DNA of 64,000 bases. Origin: Paulinella micropora (lineage: Eukaryota > Cercozoa > Imbricatea > Euglyphida). The stretch is from assembly GCA_009731375.1 (NCBI GenBank), contig BJOX01000047.1, positions 238,201 to 302,200 on the forward strand, read 5' to 3'. The translations under genes were made by a program, and so were the position numbers. This document shows, in pieces, positions 22,201-33,600 of the stretch. Below the pieces are notes generated by a model, which searched no databases, was not told where the DNA came from, and was given only the letters and a program-made list of their open reading frames with translations. Each line of letters begins with the position of its first letter. Positions within the stretch are counted from its first letter, which is position 1.

Positions 22201-25200
22201 TGGAGAAGATGATAAGCGTCTTTTTCTTACCTGTAATCTTGGGGGCTGCCCGTAAATCGGCCAACATCAACCGCAGCACCATGTTCCATTCATCGCACCC
22301 ACTCACAGTTGTTGTGTTGGCTTTAGAAGTCTTCCGGATGCACCCTGTGTGGAGCTTGAAGGACTCAACCCGAAAAGTGACGAGTTTTTCGTAGAGGTTG
22401 AGGATCGCGTTCGAAACCGTGATGCCCCGCCAGTCGGATACATTTGCGCCTGTCCCAGTCCCCTTCCAAATCTGGCTGAGAATCCCCGGCTTCCAGTCCT
22501 TTGGTAATCTCTTCTCCTTCCAGCAATGGGAGAAGAAAGATCCTAATTGGATCTTCGCGTCTTGCGAGAGGAGCTTGAAGATGTCGGGGGGTATACCATC
22601 GTCTCCCGGAGCAGGACCCTTTTTGGCCTGAATTGCATGCTCGATTTCACCCAACGAGAGCGGCCGACGAGCCAGATCGAGCGCCTGCTCTCGAGAGAGC
22701 GGGGGGGGGAGGCACTTGAAGATATTGACGAATTGCTTGACCCGGTCCCCAGGAATATGAGACTCTTGGAACGGCCCTACAAGGAGAAGCCGTCCGTTGG
22801 AGTCTCGGGGCGGGGCCGAGCGCAGCCTCTCCCACTCCCGAATCCTCTGTAGCCGGGTCACTCTTCTTAGGACCGCCCACTTGGCGAGGCGGTCTGCACA
22901 CTCATTTAGACGGAAGGTCCACTCAAAACTGCGTTCTTGGTGGGACTTGACCCAGTGGAAAGAGATCGGAGCAGTCTGCACGTGAAAGCGAAAGATGGCA
23001 TCCCATAGGGGGGGCTTCGACCGCGTCTTGAACAGTTCGTGGGCCTCCCCTTCCAGATTCGCGTCCGATAGGGCCCGGTAGTCGGTGTAGACATGGACTC
23101 GCCGGGGCCTCCAGGCCATCTCCCGGATGAATTGGAGGCCCCCTGCCATAACTGCCAACACTTCCTGTTCACCACTAGAGGCTGGATTGTCCGCGTTGCC
23201 GTAGATGGCGATAATATCGCGATTGTAGAATAGGAAAGCCCCGAAGCCCGCAGCGTTGCCATGTTCGGGAAAGCAGGATCCATCGGTAACGAGGATAGCG
23301 TCCCATGGTGACAGGGAGCCTGGAGACAGCTCGTCAGGTCGATCGAGGCGCGGCGCAAGGCGAGCAACAGGGAACCGTTGTTGGAATTCGTCAGGGAGCG
23401 AGCTGAGGCGCAGAGCAAACGCGTTGGATTGGAGTCGGATGATCAGGCCCCGGGTGTCCTCTCCGTTAGGAAGGTGGATACCCAGGTACTCCCCTGCTTC
23501 AGCTTCCAGGAACTCCATAAGCTTGGGAACCAAGTCAACGGGAGGGGCTGTATACACATCCTGAAGGGGAAGGTTGGCAGTATCCCATCTCTTAAGCTCA
23601 TCTGAATTACGGTTCGGTCTCCGTTCGTTGTCATCCTCCGGCGGGAACTGCACTGTGTACTGGCGAAGGGACGGTGCCTTGTGGGCATTCATGAGGGACC
23701 TCATCCCTTCCACCCCCGCCTGAAGGGCTACCTCGGCAGATGACTGGATGACAGATTCCGTCTCACTGGGGAGAAGGGAAAGGGGGGCAGGATCCACATT
23801 ACCTCGGAACACCAGATTGGTGAAATGCCCCTTGTCGATAACCTCCCCCGGTCTGAGGATCGGCGCACGGAGCCTGTCGCTTCCGAGAAGGAGCTCTCTC
23901 TGGTTATATTTGGAGTCCTCTGGGGGGGTCCATAGTGTAGCTCCAGGCCCCATCACTTGGTGAAGTCGGCGCTCCTCGTCTGCCAGGTCGGAGACACGTG
24001 TGCGGTAGAGGTCTGCATAGTGCTCCCGGAGAGCTTCGGGCGGGGGGGACTCCATGGCTGAGTCCGCTTGGACACGGAGGAGGAATTTGTGCTGATTACG
24101 GTCAAAGGCTTGGTTGTGGCGAAACCTATCCGGTCTCTTAGACTCCCTCTTGACGCGCTTGATGTCCTCGAGTCGAGAGTTAATCTTGCGTCTGGCCTTG
24201 GCAAGGACCTTCAGAGCGTCGGGCAGGAGACGTGATAACTCCAGCGGGTCATCCGACGACGTCTCATCCAGGATGTGCCCCACCAGATCCCCTTCCATTC
24301 GAAGCGTACGGCAAATGCTCATCCAGAGCCTGGATAAATGGGATCCGGGGTCCCTCGGAACCTGTCTCTGGAGGCCCCTCGTGATGGATTGCAGGGCAGT
24401 TAGCATGCGGGGTACCTTCGTTATCTTCCGCCTGGACTTAGGGGGTCTGGGCTGCCGCCTGCTCAATGGTGGAGGAGGCGGCTGAGCGTCCTGAATGACA
24501 CTTGGCAGAGCAAGGCTAGGGACAGCCGGGGGAGCAGCGTCGTTCTCTATAGGTGCGGCAGCAACTGCGGCTTGGATGGCCTGCTTCAACGAAGCCTGGG
24601 GGGGCTGGGCCGTCCGCATGCTCTCTTCCATACACTGCTGGAAACTATCCCGCTGAGCTTGCGTCCACCTCTTGGGCTCCACTAGAGGCAGCGGGGGAGA
24701 CCCGGAGACCACCGGGGCGACAATTCCATCAGGCCGGGCTTCCCTTCCCTCCGGACTCCGGGAAGAGGGGAGGGGGGGGGCTGGGCTGTCGGCTAGAGAA
24801 GGGGGGGGGAGAGCAGACTCGATGATTTCTTCTACAGAGGAGGGGAGGGGCGGTGGACCCGGGAAACGATCGAAGCTGCCAGGCGGGGAGGAGGGGGGAG
24901 AGTCAACCGGGGCGTCGAGCGAGAGGAATTGACGCTCTAGCCGATCCCGGGCGATGTCTACTCGGGCCTGAATCCAGCGCTGCAGGGGGGGGGCCTCCAG
25001 GCGGTGAGACGCGATAGATTGAACAAGCCGCTCTTCCCTACTGAGGTGCGACAATGCAGTGATGGCGTCCTCCTCGTCCTCACTATCTCCCTCTGGCAAC
25101 CCTTGCTCCTCCGGAGGATCCATCTGAGGGTCACTTTCCTGAGGACTCCAAAGGATGAGGCCGACAACGATCCAGGCCGAGGCCTTTGCGAGGATCCAGT

Positions 25201-27499
25201 CGGGTCGAAAAAACTCCTCAGGGCCAAAAGGCGCTTCCGGGATGGAAAGCTCCAGGAGACCATCCCTGGCCCCGACATCAATAAAGAGCATTGTGAGCTG
25301 CAGGATCGTTCTGAGGCGTTTGTAGCGAACAGCGGGCAGGGAGATGCCGAGAGGGCCGATGAACCGAGGCGCGTGGTCCCACGCCGGAGTCTCAGACCTG
25401 AAGTTGGCTGTGTGGTGGAGCAGGATGCGTCCCTTGATATCCTGTGCCCGAACAATGAGGACCCGCGGGCGGCGTCGCTGGACATAGCGAAGAACCCGTG
25501 GGGAGGAGAGTGCATGCCAGGAGGTGAGGAGCATGAGACTCCCGTCCTGGACAATGGATTCCAACGCCTTGGTGGTCCTGTCTGCCAATGGATTCCTGGA
25601 TCGAAGGTGAAGCTGAGCTCCGAAGGAGGGAGATAGGAGAAACATCTGGCTTAACCATTGGTTGAGAGCTCCTTGGGAGAGCCGTGGCGCAGTGGGGGGG
25701 ACCACCTTTTGTGGTGGAAAAGCCAGAAGTGGTTCTCGTACGTGCGAGGTGAGCGACAGGACATTGGTGCCATGGAAGCGCTCCAGATTGTATCTGAGCG
25801 TCGCAAAGGCAAGAGAGGCCTGCGCGCCTCCCCGAAGCCCGTCCCGAGACTGCTTGAAATCGCTAAACCACTTGGCGGACGGCTGGGGAAGGTGCTCCCG
25901 CATGCCTTGTTTGTAGACCCTGTAGACAGTAGAGAACCCCAGGGGGGCGGAGGAGGGCACTGGGCTACGGGGGAGGAGGTGCCGTTCAATGGACATGCCT
26001 TGCCCCAGCAGGGAGAACGCCCGAGAGTTGAAGGAGGCTGCATTGGTGGAATGCTCATCCTTCTTATCCGCTGCCATCTTCCGCAGGTTCCTAATAATCT
26101 TGCGTAGGCGCTGACGGAAATGTCGATTAGTCTTTGAGGCTGAGCTCAGTCCCAAGGCTGGGCGCTGGGCTGCGGAAAACGGGTGAAGAACCGCGACGGG
26201 GTCAGGAAGGGAGGAGACTGTCCGCTTGAACAGAAGTTGCACTCCATACGAAGCAATCACCCTGCATGCAGTCAGGTTATGGAGGACCGAAACGGAGTCG
26301 TCGTCACACTTCACCCACTCCCCTGAACTGTTGCGGTCCAGGAGGAACGCGTGGGGAAGTTGCTCGGAGCGTGCGTTGCCTTCCATCTGAATGCAAATAA
26401 CGCTTTGGAGAGAGTAGGAGGCCGGCTGCCCGTCTTGCGTCCACCGGTGGTCAAGAACGAGCGAGGGCAGGACAGAGATGTTGTGGTGCGCGGACCGAAG
26501 GGACCGTAGGTTCTGGAGTCCCAGCGGCCGATGAATGTCGAGGAGAAGACATTCTGCATGTGTCTGCAGCGTCCGAGTAGTCGCCCCTTGCCTGCCTCCG
26601 CAGTGGGCACAGCGGAAAGACTCAGAAGGACCACCAAGCAGCCATCTGTCCACGAGCTCAGAGAGGGGGAACGGGGAGCGGTCGCCGGCCAGGAGAGACA
26701 GGGAGAGAGGAAGAGCCCACGTGGAGGAAAGAGAGGTAGTGGAGCATCCCTGGCACGATGAAGTCGAAACCACGTGAGGGAGCCACGATTCCATAGACAC
26801 TCCCCTCGGGAGGAAAGAGGGCCCGGCGTCCCGGAGCAACAACAGTAGGCCCCGAGCTGCCAGTCCGGTGTCGCCGCCGTCATGAAGGTCCGGACTGGGG
26901 AGGGTGCTGCGGAGAACAACCGGGTAGCGGAACCAGGCACAGGAGATGGGCTGGAATTCTTGCGAGGAGCTCTTCACCTGGGGGCGAAGCTCAGCCATCG
27001 TATTAATGATAGCGCTGATGGCCGTCATCTGAGGTCCGATCATGGACCTGGGTGGGCGTGCCGAGGCCCAGTTCCGTAGGAAAGCGGGAAGCTTGGGAAA
27101 GGATGAGAGGAGTTGGACCGCGCTTATTAAGAAACAGTACCGGTTATCCGGGTTCTTAATACCTCTGTAGGGAAGAGGAGGCGACTCCGCAGGAGCTTTA
27201 CGGGGACATGCAGGACGACCTTTACCTTTCGTTATAATTCCGACCCCGGAGTACTCCCCCTGAGCTTTATTAGACAGCGCATTACTCTGGCTGGGGTCCG
27301 TGCTTGAGGTCAGAGTAGGCGGAGTACCGGAGGTCTCCTTCGCAAACGTCCGTCGGGGTCGAAGACCAGCGGCTTCTATCTCGTAGAAGTCTGCCATCTT
27401 GTCTTCCTGATCCTTAAGGGAAGCCTGCATCTGGCGAGTGAGCTGACTTTCCTGTCGGATTGCGCGGATATCATCAGGGCTGAAGAAGATTCCTCCCAT
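19229..27499 (-). CDS. LINE ORF2: USP-like domain, RNase H, reverse transcriptase, restriction-like endonuclease
   Basis: About 2,756 residues. I start at the ATG at 27,499, in a perfect Kozak context (ACCATGG). Residues ~112-420 resemble a ubiquitin-specific protease: Cys box NPDNRYCFLISAVQLL (Cys codon 27,134-27,136), zinc-ribbon CAHC, and a His box HAFLLDRNSSGEWVKCDDD. Residues ~1,395-1,543 are RNase H with TDGS, GEQEVLAV, YTDYRAL and NECADRLAKW, giving D-E-D-D. Residues ~1,600-2,040 are RT: motif A STDIRKAFD, motif B GIPQGGSLSP, motif C FADD (about 21,805), then a thumb region. Residues ~2,448-2,600 hold a CPYGC...H knuckle, whose fourth ligand appears lost, and a REL nuclease core (KIDLLV...LIDYTT). 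RNase H precedes the RT, whereas it normally follows. The product should nick the target and prime reverse transcription. Confidence 0.85.
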   Translation of the reverse strand: MGGIFFSPDDIRAIRQESQLTRQMQASLKDQEDKMADFYEIEAAGLRPRRTFAKETSGTPPTLTSSTDPSQSNALSNKAQGEYSGVGIITKGKGRPACPRKAPAESPPLPYRGIKNPDNRYCFLISAVQLLSSFPKLPAFLRNWASARPPRSMIGPQMTAISAIINTMAELRPQVKSSSQEFQPISCAWFRYPVVLRSTLPSPDLHDGGDTGLAARGLLLLLRDAGPSFLPRGVSMESWLPHVVSTSSCQGCSTTSLSSTWALPLSLSLLAGDRSPFPLSELVDRWLLGGPSESFRCAHCGGRQGATTRTLQTHAECLLLDIHRPLGLQNLRSLRSAHHNISVLPSLVLDHRWTQDGQPASYSLQSVICIQMEGNARSEQLPHAFLLDRNSSGEWVKCDDDSVSVLHNLTACRVIASYGVQLLFKRTVSSLPDPVAVLHPFSAAQRPALGLSSASKTNRHFRQRLRKIIRNLRKMAADKKDEHSTNAASFNSRAFSLLGQGMSIERHLLPRSPVPSSAPLGFSTVYRVYKQGMREHLPQPSAKWFSDFKQSRDGLRGGAQASLAFATLRYNLERFHGTNVLSLTSHVREPLLAFPPQKVVPPTAPRLSQGALNQWLSQMFLLSPSFGAQLHLRSRNPLADRTTKALESIVQDGSLMLLTSWHALSSPRVLRYVQRRRPRVLIVRAQDIKGRILLHHTANFRSETPAWDHAPRFIGPLGISLPAVRYKRLRTILQLTMLFIDVGARDGLLELSIPEAPFGPEEFFRPDWILAKASAWIVVGLILWSPQESDPQMDPPEEQGLPEGDSEDEEDAITALSHLSREERLVQSIASHRLEAPPLQRWIQARVDIARDRLERQFLSLDAPVDSPPSSPPGSFDRFPGPPPLPSSVEEIIESALPPPSLADSPAPPLPSSRSPEGREARPDGIVAPVVSGSPPLPLVEPKRWTQAQRDSFQQCMEESMRTAQPPQASLKQAIQAAVAAAPIENDAAPPAVPSLALPSVIQDAQPPPPPLSRRQPRPPKSRRKITKVPRMLTALQSITRGLQRQVPRDPGSHLSRLWMSICRTLRMEGDLVGHILDETSSDDPLELSRLLPDALKVLAKARRKINSRLEDIKRVKRESKRPDRFRHNQAFDRNQHKFLLRVQADSAMESPPPEALREHYADLYRTRVSDLADEERRLHQVMGPGATLWTPPEDSKYNQRELLLGSDRLRAPILRPGEVIDKGHFTNLVFRGNVDPAPLSLLPSETESVIQSSAEVALQAGVEGMRSLMNAHKAPSLRQYTVQFPPEDDNERRPNRNSDELKRWDTANLPLQDVYTAPPVDLVPKLMEFLEAEAGEYLGIHLPNGEDTRGLIIRLQSNAFALRLSSLPDEFQQRFPVARLAPRLDRPDELSPGSLSPWDAILVTDGSCFPEHGNAAGFGAFLFYNRDIIAIYGNADNPASSGEQEVLAVMAGGLQFIREMAWRPRRVHVYTDYRALSDANLEGEAHELFKTRSKPPLWDAIFRFHVQTAPISFHWVKSHQERSFEWTFRLNECADRLAKWAVLRRVTRLQRIREWERLRSAPPRDSNGRLLLVGPFQESHIPGDRVKQFVNIFKCLPPPLSREQALDLARRPLSLGEIEHAIQAKKGPAPGDDGIPPDIFKLLSQDAKIQLGSFFSHCWKEKRLPKDWKPGILSQIWKGTGTGANVSDWRGITVSNAILNLYEKLVTFRVESFKLHTGCIRKTSKANTTTVSGCDEWNMVLRLMLADLRAAPKITGKKKTLIIFSTDIRKAFDRAELTYICEAYSHVVAQEGEFPELFAFLRHRFKDSPLKLKVPDSTGKSAVLPDEIHRSRGIPQGGSLSPGTYGVLDEYLTRLCPAQQFMPAGYRFYDGTSSDRSQNTSVYPLRPPLTADHKFADDNWAALGGDGPPELYIPEAQKGFSLLYTQLRAARQICAAEKCSVICLVSEEGKGVYAVPISLTAPGRDSTCPPTVIRNRSAIEVFRSLGLHTDGNNNPQIQRDYAISRFVATARLIHSLDLSLARKRKALTCLLTSILDFSFGWTPFPQKLLRDLDTAFRDHIRETLQLSPQEIPNAVLYGPIGGGGGFGLHQFSTRYYLRTFTVFIKCLLSTDPYVQYAVDAHLRLAWDYYFPRNKDLCPQRLPLRGRRAAPKSSCPPQPPSTRFSFRWAGDGGPRPPLMHPPIHPPDIWRMHSVFHGVEVPTDCIIPAFYPRYVNAVNRGALRDEAPIPEDINKQCPKLPDPPDQPFLGWQGHLHLLKEDRRDGLMVLHWIRACRALGIGINPRIPPGHVSDSSWPDGRQQRSDAEHSLARFREAYDVPPARFEWNALEVPVVLSVTNFLTKETVAPGSVDQAIAQVKKNWTSYNLWKLRQRCSEDANKFKVAPRFGLTWGIRSEIRRPFQAITNHFLQPNGGLSVREVAIVLKCQLDVWPTPARVSTVITKGATSTSCPYGCRVTGSISHYLLSKSSFHSEALKSLLDQRHSKCRQWIRSCLERSDNDDGIAPDCKVFIIGEEGAFPRPKQDSAPPRADAGLPAPEGAPLLAPPLSPAFIHPAAQVMVDMAGPGFSHKIDLLVTASRRSNHVTLIDYTTREDQWLVREDDSCLPARQSPDDRRDTWDRDGRRVNPPYRPKDPNAFRGEDPPSTWPAIPWKSHQAWGYNPRAIYDHRYLPLEEAISRQTIRRRPMSTNLIMIAMGARGYISQASFDELCFHFSKSIAQQIYQGLTRICHEHIIQTWNFLHHFPAGPPPNPPFLPPQ

Positions 27500-27631
27500 G
27501 GTGCTTCTCGAAGCAGGCCGTGTGGATCCCCGCACTTGAGAAGGGGGGTGGTGCACTACGATTGTACCCGGTGGGACCGATAAAGGAGGGGGGGGGTCCC
27601 GGGGGGGGGGGGGGTCCTGTACATCGGCTGC
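27500..27631. other. ORF1-ORF2 spacer with homopolymer C/G tract
   Basis: ORF1 stops at 27,632 and the ORF2 ATG is at 27,499. Between them lie two long G runs on the plus strand (about 27,589-27,615), read as C runs in the RNA. ORF2's frame stays open upstream to 27,556, so re-initiation or slippage could link the two ORFs. Confidence 0.5.
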
Positions 27632-30600
27632 TTAAGCAGGTCGGCTTGTGCGCAGCCTGGCTTCCTTCTGCTTCGCAGCCACACAGCCCTGCCTGCCGCC
27701 TGTGATCGCCAAGGGTCCGGAGCTGGCCTGTCGGTCATGGCCTTTTGTGTTTGTGCTGGCCGATGGGACATCGAGTGACGGAGTCGGCGTGGCCGCTTTG
27801 ACCTTGAAAGGAGACACAACGGTGGTCGATCCGTCTTCGACAGGCGTGGCTTGGGTTTCGGGATGCAGACTGAGGGGGGGCGGTGCCTGCAGCCGGGGTA
27901 GAGGGGGGGCAGGACGTCGTCCAGAATCAGCAGGGCCAGCAGCGGCGGGGGGCAACGTAGAGCTGGTGGGGTTTGGTCGTTTACGTTTACGTTGCAGGCG
28001 TCGGCGGGCGTACTCGTACTGCTTCCGATTGCGACGGTTTGGCAGCAGGGCGGCCTGGGAGTTCCACACCCCCTGTCGGAGAATGGTCGAGCTAGGCAGG
28101 AGACCTAGCAGTGTAAGCCACCCCTCCTTGTACGCTCGCTCGAGATCCTGCTGGCGGACCGCAGGGAGGGAGTCCCACGCATCTCCGGATCTGGCGTGGC
28201 TGATAATGCTACGGAGGGCATCTAAGCGGAGGGGGCAATCGGGGGAAACTCGGTGTATCCAGTCCGGATTTGAGCTGTACTTGTTGCAGATGCTTGCCCC
28301 TATCTCGCGGACGAGGGCAGGTCCCAGGTGACAGCTGGAGGACAGAAAGGAGGGTAGGTCAACCATGGCCATCAGGTCGCCTCGTGGGATCATCTTTTGA
28401 AGGGCCAACTGAGGCGCCGGTGGTGCCTCGGGGACTGGAACGCTGTTGGGAGTTGATGAGCTCGTTGGGAGGGCGGGTGACTCGGGGGGAGCCCCAGTGG
28501 GCCGCGGGGCGGCCAACGGAGATGGCTGAGGAGACCGCTGGGGTGGAGATGGTGCCGGGGCCGTATACGAAGGGGGGGCGGGGGTAGGTTCCAACGGGGC
28601 GGAGAGAGTGGAGGATGTAGAGGAGGAGGATGAGGAGGATCGGGTACGCTTGATGAGGCTGCCACGGTGGCGTGCGTTTCCAGCAGAGGGGGATGGATGG
28701 CGCCCACCACGAGGGGGGCTGGGGGAGATTCTCGCTCGCCGTGATCGAGAAGGGGCTTGCTCCCGGGGTCGGGGTCGGGATCCAGCCCGAAAACTGCATC
28801 CATCGTACGGGCGACGACGTGGCGACCGCGACCTCCGTCCGGGCCGCTCCCTCCGAGATCTTCCCCGGGGGGAGCACGACCGGGAACGTCGTCCCCGCCC
28901 CCCTTCTCTGGGAAGGAGAGGTGGGTCACTGCTTCGTGATCGAGACCTTCTTCCCCTTCGGGGGGGCGAACGTGAGACCCCAGGGGGGGGGCTCTGACCC
29001 CTCCCGGGCCGCCCCTGAGTCCTTGTGGGGGAATGTGCGCGCAGATTATCCACTCCACCTCGGCACCGGCCCTCCTTCTCGGGGCAGGGCCGGTGGGTTC
29101 CGCGTCCACGCTGAAAACGGCCGACTTCCGTCGAGCGGGGCGCGGGGGATGTTTGACGTGAACCTCGGGGATCCATGCTCACGGATGAGATAGATCGGGG
29201 AGCTCTGGTACGAGACGTCGTCTGGGAGGGTTCGTTATCCTGCGGACGGCGCGACCTAGAACGGCTCCTCAGTGGGGGGGAACGGGCGCCAGGCGTGGAG
29301 ATGCTACCCCGAGGAGGAAGTGGGCGGGGGCGTGCTGTCTGGACACCCTCCTGGCGTTTCTTGGTACCCGGCTGGGGCTGCGCAGTGACCCCGGGGGGGA
29401 ACTGGGGGGGGGGGGGCTCCCGACTGGTCGACTGTATTGCGTCGTTTCGCAGCCTAGGGGAAGTAGCGCCGTACTTGAGGACCGGTGGAGCAGGAGGGCG
29501 AGGAGTGGGCGGCTGAGGGGAGGGCCCAGGGGTCCGCTCACTCGATTCCATGGGTCCTCCTTCCGCGTTGTCGACCCTCTGGCTCGAAGCAAGGGAAGGA
29601 ACCGGGCCAAGGGAAGAGGAGGGGGGAACCGATGCAGTTACCACAGCGATGGGGGTTGAGGGGGCCGAGAACGCACAGCTACGCTCTGACGGACTTGCTA
29701 AGGCCTCGGGGGCGGGACGAAGGATCTCCGGAGAGGAAGCAGTCTCCGGGCCCACATGGGGCGAAGAGGGAGGGACAGTATGAGACGCGAGAGGCGGTGC
29801 GGGAGGAGGACAGTCAGTGGCCGCATGCCCAGTGAGCCGTGACGCAGAGACACCGGACGGGAATCCCCCTCTGCTGGGACCCCCATCCGAGGATGGATCG
29901 ACAACATCGGGTGCGGAGGGGGCTGGAAAAGCCTGGCTCTGATCTGCGTTCTCCTGAGCGTTAAGTGACCCTTCGAGACCATGGGGTGGTAGGGCCCCGG
30001 TGGGCTCGAGCCTGTCCCTGTGTTTCCCGTCAGCAGTGGGGGACGGGATTTGGACAGATGGCGCTGTGTTCGGTGAGGAAGTCGCGGAGGGGGGGGGTCC
30101 TGCAGCCATGCGCACGGGACGCTCCGTTGATGGGCTGGGTGCCTTAATGGAGGTAGGGTACTTGTACGTCGACGGGGTACCAGGCGTGGGGGAAGGAGAA
30201 AGCGGCCGAGAGGGGGTAGGGGGGGAGGCATAAGGTGGAGGAAGAGGTGGTAATTCGGGGCCCGCTGAGCCAGGGAGAGGTGAGCCAATCCCAGCAGGGG
30301 TGGGCTCTATATCGCAAGGAGAGTCTCCTGACGCTGGAGCCACCGTTGTGGGACCCGAGGGCGGCGGGGGGGCTGGGCTCCCCTCCAGCTCCCCTCCCTC
30401 TCCATCGGTGATACTTAGCTCCATCTGCTCCATCTGCTCCGCCTCCGTCATGATGTCACGGTCTGATACGGGCGCCACCTTCTCGGCTGAGGTGAGAGCA
30501 TCCCATGCCGCATCCAGATTCTCGTCCCAGACCGTATTCACCCTCGGGCGAAGGGTCGGAGTGGCGGCGGCTGTGTCTCCCGTCTCTTGTGGCGCTTCTG

Positions 30601-33600
30601 CCGCTGATGGCGTGCGCTGCTCACCCACCAGTTCTCTGCTGGGCTCCGTTGTCCCTGCCCGGGACATCCCGACCGGAATTTCGTCGCGGGGGACGGGGAG
30701 GGTCCTTCGTATCCCGAGGTGGTCTGGCAGTGACTCCATGTGCGCAGGCAGTTCCATCTCCGTCGATGTTAGGGGGGGGGAAAGGTCCTGCAGGGAAGCG
30801 CGGGCCTTGGCCTCACCTGGAGCAGGATCAGCCTCTTCCGGCGTCGGAAAGCTTACAGCTGCGTCCATCTGTGGCTTGGTGGCCGGGGCAAGGACCTCCT
30901 CAGGATCCGGGCAGCGGGACACTTCTCCAGATCCTGACGCTGGTAACTCCGATGCTGACTCCCGGGACGCTAGGGATACGGGCAAAGGTACCTCGCCCTC
31001 TGGGAGGGAGAGAAACGTCACCGGTACCCCCAGTTCCTGGGGCGAGGCCGGGCTCCGGGGGGGGCTTCGCATAACCCCGGAGTCTGGTCCGTCCTGGGGA
31101 GTGTTGTCGAGGTGGCAAAGGAAGGATTCTGCGTCCATGCCTTCTTCGTCCGAGCTGGGAGGACTCCAGTATCCGGCTTTGGAGGCTGCAGCGGACAGGG
31201 CCGACCGGGTCATCCGGGTCGCCGACGACAATCGAAGGAATACTCGCCGTCTAAGGATTGCGGACCTCTCTTTCCGCGTAGCGCTCAGGAGTCTAGCAAA
31301 AGTCCGGGCCACTTGGACATTAAGGGCCTCGAAGGCATGTTCATCCCTTATGTGACGCGTGCGGTTAAGGTGAACATCTCGGTAGAGAGACGGGTTGCTC
31401 ACCTTCCATGTGCGTCTCACTTTTTTGCGAGATGAAGCTGAAACCCTCTCGGCATGACGGTCAGTAAGAACCATTTTCCATTCTTGGTGCCCACGTTTAA
31501 CCATACGCGTGACCTCGGCAAGCTGCTCCGTGTCTGTAGCAGGCACACACCTGAGATGCGCCGTATCTGCATAGGCAGCCTGCGCGGCAACGAGCCGCTG
31601 GAAAATGTTCCTGCGGAACTGGTCCATATCCGGCATCTCTCCAGCGGGCAGGGGCGCGTCAACAGAGAGGCACGCGGGGTTCAGGGCTACACGCTGCATG
31701 TGGAAGAGCGTATGAAGGCCGCAATCCTGACCTCCCTCCTGTGCTGGTACAGTCAAACTGATGTATCCTGGTGTCGGGGGATCGGAGAGGAATCCCGCTC
31801 GACCTAGGTTCGCATACCAGGCCGAAAGGATCGGCGTGAGCGCGAAATCGGAGCAGCTTGCTGTGCAGGAGGGCAAGGAGTCCAAGAAGAGGGCGAGCGG
31901 GACGCTTCGTGATCCGAACGCAGCAACCGCAGGTACCAAGCCGACTTGTACACCGGGGCCTCCTCGCTGCAGAGTGGTAGAAATCACCAGGAGTGCCCAA
32001 TGCCGTTCGCTGATGTTGAGCGGGATGAGCACGTGCTCATACCCCGGGTCGATGGGCCGGTGCTTCAACGCCCTGAAAAGGATGTCATCACGAGACTCCC
32101 CTTGGGTGCGGATTTTCCAAGAGAAATCGGGTCCAATGAGTAGACATCGATTGACACGTGCCTGGGGTTCCAACTCACGTATGAACCAGTGAAGCACGTC
32201 AGTGTGGAGCCAACCGCCGTCCTCTACATTCCCCACCACTATCGGCGGTATGTATGAACCACCCTCCGTAGCAGTGTCACTGGCCCAGATCGGACAGATG
32301 TTGGGTGGTGGCCCCGGGGCGATCAGGGCTTCCCGGGGGGCCGGACCAGACTGCTCGACCTTCTGGTGCCGACGCCGAGACCGAGACGGTGACGGGGAAT
32401 CGGCGCTGGCCATTTCCACCGGTTGGAATACGCTGTGTAAGGCCTGGTTCCAGAGACTGCGGCGTGTCTCCCGGTCCATGGGGACGGGGCCAAAGTGAGC
32501 GGGGCATCTATCGTCGGAGAGCGGTCGCAGCCAGTGTCGTCCTTCTGCACCACTCTTCGGAAGATCAACTCGGAGCGCCGTCAACCTTCGGGCGGGAGCC
32601 GTCAACATGGTCCACCCAAGCGGGAAGGTGGTACAGTAGTGGCGATGATTCGTGGGGTTCCTGAGGTACCCCCCCGGGAGGGCCCGAGTCTGTCGAGAAT
32701 CCAGGGGCTCCGGTTGGACGCTGGGGGCCTGGTGCCCGGACGAGGTAGGAGAGGAGGGGGACAGGGGTCTGGGTCGGTCCCTTGGGTGGGGATGAGGGGT
32801 CCACATGGAATCGCAGTCACCCGTCTGGATAAGACGACGTGGAGGACTTCGCTTCCTTTCCCGTTGGCTGGGGACGGGAGGGTCTGAGTCCCACCCTTCT
32901 CCTGTCTGGAAAGGAAGCAACGCCGTTATCCCTACCCTGTATGCTAGCCCTGCCAAGCTGTACCCTCGGGGGAGACGTTCTTGAACACTCTCCCATGACT
33001 TCCCCTCCGGGATGAAGTTGACCTCCTGGAAAGCTTTCGATATTGGCTTCCCCGAGCTATGGATCCCAACTCCCCCTCGACCAAACCGAATGAAAGTGTG
33101 GTTAAAAGGGTGGGAGCCTAGGATCGCAAACTCTTGATGAACATTCTGGCTGCTCTCCTGCAGCTTCTTCCAGGCCGGGAGCGCTTCGATGGCCCCCGGG
33201 GCGGGGGTGTCCCGGTATTGTGTGGGCGTCTGGATAATTGACTCGCGGGTGCTGCCCTCACTTATCCGCCGTTGTTGCACGTATTCCCACTCCGCGCTTT
33301 CCGCCGCCGTAATCTCCTCATCGGTGGGAGGTGGAGAGAAGGGCAGGAGGCGTTCTCCACCGGCCGTCCAACTGTCCCCATGCACGAAGGTGTTAACGCA
33401 AAAAGCAGCCACAGCGTGGGACAGAAAGGTCGCTCGGAAGGAAGCAGCCCAGGACCGACGGTCAGGCCCACCAATGACGCAGGACTCTGACAGGGAGGTG
33501 CGGGGAATAAAAGCCAGCCGAGTGACGGTGCCCAGGGCGTTGAGAGCTTGCCGAACATCGGGCATACAGTCTTCTGGGGAGACGGAGGCGCCAGAGCCTT

